Of a stretch of 9,459 bases of DNA, positions 6,895 through 9,459 are shown piece after piece. The notes beneath the pieces are model-generated. The model saw only the letters and a list, made by a program, of their open reading frames with translations. It was not told the DNA's origin and did no database searches. The translations under genes and the position numbers were made by a program. Every line of letters starts with the position of its first letter. Within the stretch, counting starts at the first letter, position 1. The stretch is from an uncultured Prevotella sp. (lineage in GTDB: Bacteria > Bacteroidota > Bacteroidia > Bacteroidales > Bacteroidaceae). The stretch is from positions 1 to 9,459 of the forward strand of contig CALZDK010000070.1 of assembly GCA_945637645.1 (NCBI GenBank), written 5' to 3'.

Positions 6895-9191
6895 AAAAGG
6901 TAAGTCGCTTTACAGACATCGTGCTGGCACTCTTGGCAGTAGCTGCAATAGTTTTCGGTTCAGTCTTCGCTTGCAAGAAAAAACCTCAATACCACGTACA
7001 TGTCATCTTCTCGCAGGAGAAGGGCAACTGCAGCTACGACGACATGTGCAAGGCTTTCGAGGACCAGTTCGAAAAGCTGGGCGACAAGGTGAGCCTCTCC
7101 TACAGCTATCTCTGCTGTGAGCGTTGGGACCACGACCACGAGGTGGCGGAGGCAAAGCGCATCCTCAACAAGGAAGTGGACCAGAAAAACCTCGACCTTC
7201 TCATCACCATAGGCGACCAGGCATCCTACTCGGTAATGATTACAGGCACAGACATCGTGAAGACAGTGCCCGTGGTCTTCGGCGGCGTGCTCTATCCCAA
7301 CCAGAAACTCCTCGACAAGTTTCCTAACTACACGGGATTCCGCGACTCCATCGACGTGGTGGCAAACATTCACGCCTCCTACGCCCTGACCAACAACTAC
7401 GCCACCTACACTCTGCTCGACGCAACTTTTCTCGACAAGTGTACACGCAGGCTGATAAACGAGCAGATTGCCGACGTGCCCGACATCCTCAACAACATGG
7501 GATGGGAACACGCCGTCGTCCACGTCCGCACACAGCCGGCGGGCATCTATTCCATTACGCCATTCTCGCTGCGCGACCTGAGCTCGAACACGGCAATGCA
7601 CGAGAAGCGCGACTCGCTCGGAGCCAACAACTTCATCTTCGTAATGCGTCGCTACAGCGGCATGAGCTACATCCAGCTGAAATACGACACCGAGGCTCTG
7701 GCAATGATTCGCATGAACGGGTCGAAGGCGATGATGACCGCCATAGGCGCCGACTTCAACAACCACGACCGAAACTTCATTGGCGGATATTTCGCACCCT
7801 ATCCGCAGATAGCGCGCGAGGTGGCTACACGCGCCTCAAAAATATTGCATGGAGCCGACCCGAGGAGCTTCAAGACAGAAATCTCGAAGAAAGACTACTA
7901 CATAGACTGGAATGTGGCGAAGAAAAACGGCTTCACCCTTGAAACCCTGCCCAAAGGCTTCAACGTGATAAACCTCAAGTGGAGCGACCGCCATCCGAAA
8001 CTCTACATGCTCTCCACCTATTTGGTCGCACTGCTGGTGCTTGCCACCATCTCTTTCCTGCTTTGGCTCTTGGTGAAGGAGCGAAGGAAGAGGGCTGAGA
8101 CGCAAAGGAGCCTGGAGCGCGAAAACACGCTCTACAACATGGCTGTGGCAAACAGCAAGACATTCGCATGGGAAAGGCAGGGCGAGGTGATATCTTTCGG
8201 CGACGCCTTCTGGACTCACTACGACATAAAGCCGCGCAAGCTGTATGTTGACGACTTCATGCACATGGTACATATCAACAGCCGACAGGCCTATGCCAAC
8301 GGTGTGGAGGCGGTGAACCGTGGCGAGGAATACAGCGCAGAGATAGAGGCAGACTTCAAGGGCGACGGCACCTACCACTGGTATCTCATCCGCGGAAAGG
8401 GAATCCTGGACAGCGACGGAAAGTATCTCCGCTCCTACGGAATGCTTATGAAGATTGACGAACTCAAAGAGCGCGAGCGCGAACTGGAGGAGGCACGGCG
8501 CATGGCGGAGGAGGCAACCCTGAAAGAGTCGTTCCTCGCCAACATGAGCCACGAGATACGCACCCCGCTCAACGCCATAGTGGGCTTCTCAAACCTCATA
8601 CTTCAGCCCGACGCCGACTTCTCAGCGGAGGAAAAGAAGATGTTTGCCGACACCATAAACACCAACAACGACCTTCTGCTGAAGCTCATCAACGACATTC
8701 TCGACCTCTCGCGCGTGGAATCGGGAGAGATGCAGTTTGTGGTGAAGGAATATTCCGTTCGTGAACTGATGGAGAAGGAGTACAACTCGTTTGCCGTACA
8801 GATGCCAAGTCACCTCGACTTCCGTCTTGTTCAGCCTGCAGACGACATAATGATAAAAATTGACGACAGCCGCGTGCAGCAGGTTCTCAGCAATTTCCTC
8901 ACCAACGCCGCCAAGTTCACGCAGAAAGGTTCGGTCACCCTGGGCTGGAATCTGGACACGGAGACAAACAAGGTAGAGTTGTTTGTGGAGGACACGGGAA
9001 TAGGTCTTTCGGAGGAAGACCGCAAGATGGTGTTCAGCCGTTTCTACAAGAAGAACGAGTTCAAGCAGGGCACAGGTCTCGGCCTCTCCATCTGCAAAGC
9101 CATCGTCATCCGTCTCGGCGGCACCATAAAGGTGAAGTCAGAACTTGGCAAAGGCAGCCGCTTCTCAGTGTTCTTTAATGTCACAAGATAG
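6891..9191 (+). CDS. Membrane sensor histidine kinase with substrate-binding-protein-like sensor (copy 2)
   Basis: Sister of the preceding kinase and also exactly 766 residues. Order: membrane helix about 8-27; periplasmic domain about 29-370 of the same substrate-binding-protein-like fold (ITIGDQ conserved); membrane helix about 373-395; PAS-like domain about 414-523; coiled coil about 524-548; HisKA with H554; HATPase_c with N668/N672, DTGIG 701-705 and GTGLGLSI 727-734. The last 235 residues are about 80% identical to copy 1 by hand count, whereas the sensor half is much more diverged. The sensor has C47, C53, C75, C76, H81 and H83 close together; copy 1 keeps only the cysteine matching C76. 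There is no receiver domain. It is the last gene of the operon, followed after 7 bases by a large inverted repeat. Similar HisKA surfaces might allow mixed dimers with copy 1 (inference). Confidence 0.93.
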   Translation: MKKVSRFTDIVLALLAVAAIVFGSVFACKKKPQYHVHVIFSQEKGNCSYDDMCKAFEDQFEKLGDKVSLSYSYLCCERWDHDHEVAEAKRILNKEVDQKNLDLLITIGDQASYSVMITGTDIVKTVPVVFGGVLYPNQKLLDKFPNYTGFRDSIDVVANIHASYALTNNYATYTLLDATFLDKCTRRLINEQIADVPDILNNMGWEHAVVHVRTQPAGIYSITPFSLRDLSSNTAMHEKRDSLGANNFIFVMRRYSGMSYIQLKYDTEALAMIRMNGSKAMMTAIGADFNNHDRNFIGGYFAPYPQIAREVATRASKILHGADPRSFKTEISKKDYYIDWNVAKKNGFTLETLPKGFNVINLKWSDRHPKLYMLSTYLVALLVLATISFLLWLLVKERRKRAETQRSLERENTLYNMAVANSKTFAWERQGEVISFGDAFWTHYDIKPRKLYVDDFMHMVHINSRQAYANGVEAVNRGEEYSAEIEADFKGDGTYHWYLIRGKGILDSDGKYLRSYGMLMKIDELKERERELEEARRMAEEATLKESFLANMSHEIRTPLNAIVGFSNLILQPDADFSAEEKKMFADTINTNNDLLLKLINDILDLSRVESGEMQFVVKEYSVRELMEKEYNSFAVQMPSHLDFRLVQPADDIMIKIDDSRVQQVLSNFLTNAAKFTQKGSVTLGWNLDTETNKVELFVEDTGIGLSEEDRKMVFSRFYKKNEFKQGTGLGLSICKAIVIRLGGTIKVKSELGKGSRFSVFFNVTR
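8526..8578 (+). repeat. 53-base exact direct repeat, copy B (HisKA region)
   Basis: Second copy of the exact repeat at 6232-6284. Further identical runs follow in the ATP-binding half: 23 bases starting at GACCGCAAGATG and 29 bases starting at AACGAGTTCAAG in both genes. No comparably long identity was noticed in the sensor halves. Confidence 0.9.
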
Positions 9192-9198
9192 GAAAATA

Positions 9199-9286
9199 GT
9201 TGACAAGTAAACGAGTTGACAAGTTGACGAGTTGACAAGTAAACAAGTTGACGAGTTGACGAGTTGACAAGTAAACAAGTTGATAG
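9199..9286 (+). repeat. Octamer tandem array, left arm (11 units)
   Basis: Eleven contiguous 8-base units with the pattern GT(T/A)(G/A)AC(A/G)A. With A = GTTGACAA, G = GTTGACGA, a = GTAAACAA and g = GTAAACGA, the order is A g A G A a G G A a, followed by a decayed unit GTTGATAG. Variation falls only at unit positions 3-4, which change together as TG or AA, and position 7 (A or G). The array begins 7 bases after the stop of the second kinase. Confidence 0.95.
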
Positions 9287-9318
9287 TCCAAGCAAAAGGG
9301 TGCAGCAAGAGTAGTAAC

Positions 9319-9398
9319 TCGTCAACTTGTCAACTCGTCAACTCGTTTACTTGTCAACTTGTCAACTCGTTTACTTGTCAACTTGTCAACTCGTCAAC
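9319..9398 (-). repeat. Octamer tandem array, right arm, inverted (10 units)
   Basis: Ten contiguous units of the same octamer in reverse orientation. Read on the minus strand from 9398 the order is G A A g A A g G A G, using the code given for the left arm. It ends exactly where the stop codon of the convergent gene begins. Confidence 0.95.
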
Positions 9399-9459
9399 TT
9401 AAAACAATCTTTCAATCTCAGTCTCACGTGTGACCACAATCTCGATGTCGTTCTCAAAC
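9399..9459 (-). CDS. C-terminal end of an unidentified convergent gene (partial)
   Basis: On the minus strand a frame enters from the window edge, reads FENDIEIVVTRETEIERLF and stops at TAA (9401-9399). The alternating hydrophobic and acidic residues look like real protein. The second minus-strand frame is closed at once by a TGA, while the third stays open into the repeat but reads like a shadow. Only 19 residues are visible, so no family can be assigned. Its stop codon directly abuts the octamer array. Confidence 0.45.
   Translation of the reverse strand, partial: FENDIEIVVTRETEIERLF

Larger units (their letters stand above)
9198..9398. terminator. Large inverted repeat between convergent genes, possible bidirectional terminator
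   Basis: The left and right octamer arrays are opposed, separated by a unique 32-base centre (9287-9318). Bases 9198-9228 are perfectly complementary to 9353-9383 (31 bp), and other pairings are possible by slipping whole units. A transcript in either direction could form long hairpins between the kinase operon and the convergent gene. There is no T-run after the right arm, so rightward it is not a textbook intrinsic terminator. Leftward the hairpin would be followed by TATTTTCC. The terminator role is inferred. Confidence 0.45.

Noticed and set aside
6966..6974. Lipobox-like VFAC ending the first membrane helix of the second kinase
   Set aside because: Position -2 is Phe, which is unusual for a lipobox. 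The protein is a two-helix membrane kinase whose sister has no cysteine there, so the helix is best read as an uncleaved anchor.
9044..9325. Minus-strand frame encoding a repetitive STRQLV-type protein
   Set aside because: It is the octamer array read in translation (8 bases give an 8-residue period) and runs on into the antisense of the second kinase. There is no sign of a real start or function.
9199..9398. CRISPR array
   Set aside because: The 8-base units are contiguous with no unique spacers, are inverted around a centre, and have no cas genes nearby.

Overview
The window looks like chromosomal DNA of a Bacteroidota member, most likely of the Bacteroidales (Prevotella/Bacteroides-like). 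The reasons are two divergent promoters with the phylum-specific -7 element TAnnTTTG, start codons without clear Shine-Dalgarno sequences, a large TonB-dependent receptor with an N-terminal carboxypeptidase-regulatory-like domain, and AT-rich intergenic DNA between more GC-rich genes. The species cannot be fixed from the sequence alone.

Layout. Bases 1-20 look like one half of a palindromic intergenic repeat cut by the window edge. An AraC-family regulator (59-934) reads leftward. A 351-base divergent control region (935-1285) holds its promoter, a second promoter reading right, a perfect AT-rich palindrome just upstream of that promoter, a shorter inverted repeat around it, and a possible 11-codon leader ORF. 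Rightward from 1286 runs a three-gene cluster with overlapping stops and starts: a TonB-dependent outer-membrane receptor (1286-4594), and two sister membrane histidine kinases of exactly 766 residues each (4594-6894 and 6891-9191). The 207 bases after the second kinase are almost filled by two opposed arrays of an 8-base repeat. The stop codon of a convergent, mostly off-window gene (9399-9459) directly abuts this repeat.

How the genes may work together (inference). The receptor would bring a ligand across the outer membrane. The two kinases each carry a periplasmic domain resembling an ABC-transporter substrate-binding protein (PF04392-like), followed by a membrane helix, a PAS-like domain, HisKA and HATPase_c. 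They would sense the ligand, or two related ligands, in the periplasm. The AraC-type protein, whose cupin domain may bind a small molecule, is the obvious candidate regulator of the operon. Two pieces expected of a textbook system are missing: there is no SusD-like partner for the receptor, and no response regulator or receiver domain for the kinases. The kinase cores are about 80% identical by hand count, while the sensor halves have diverged much further. One kinase has a Cys/His cluster in its sensor that the other lacks. This receptor plus paired-sensor arrangement is the most interesting part of the window.
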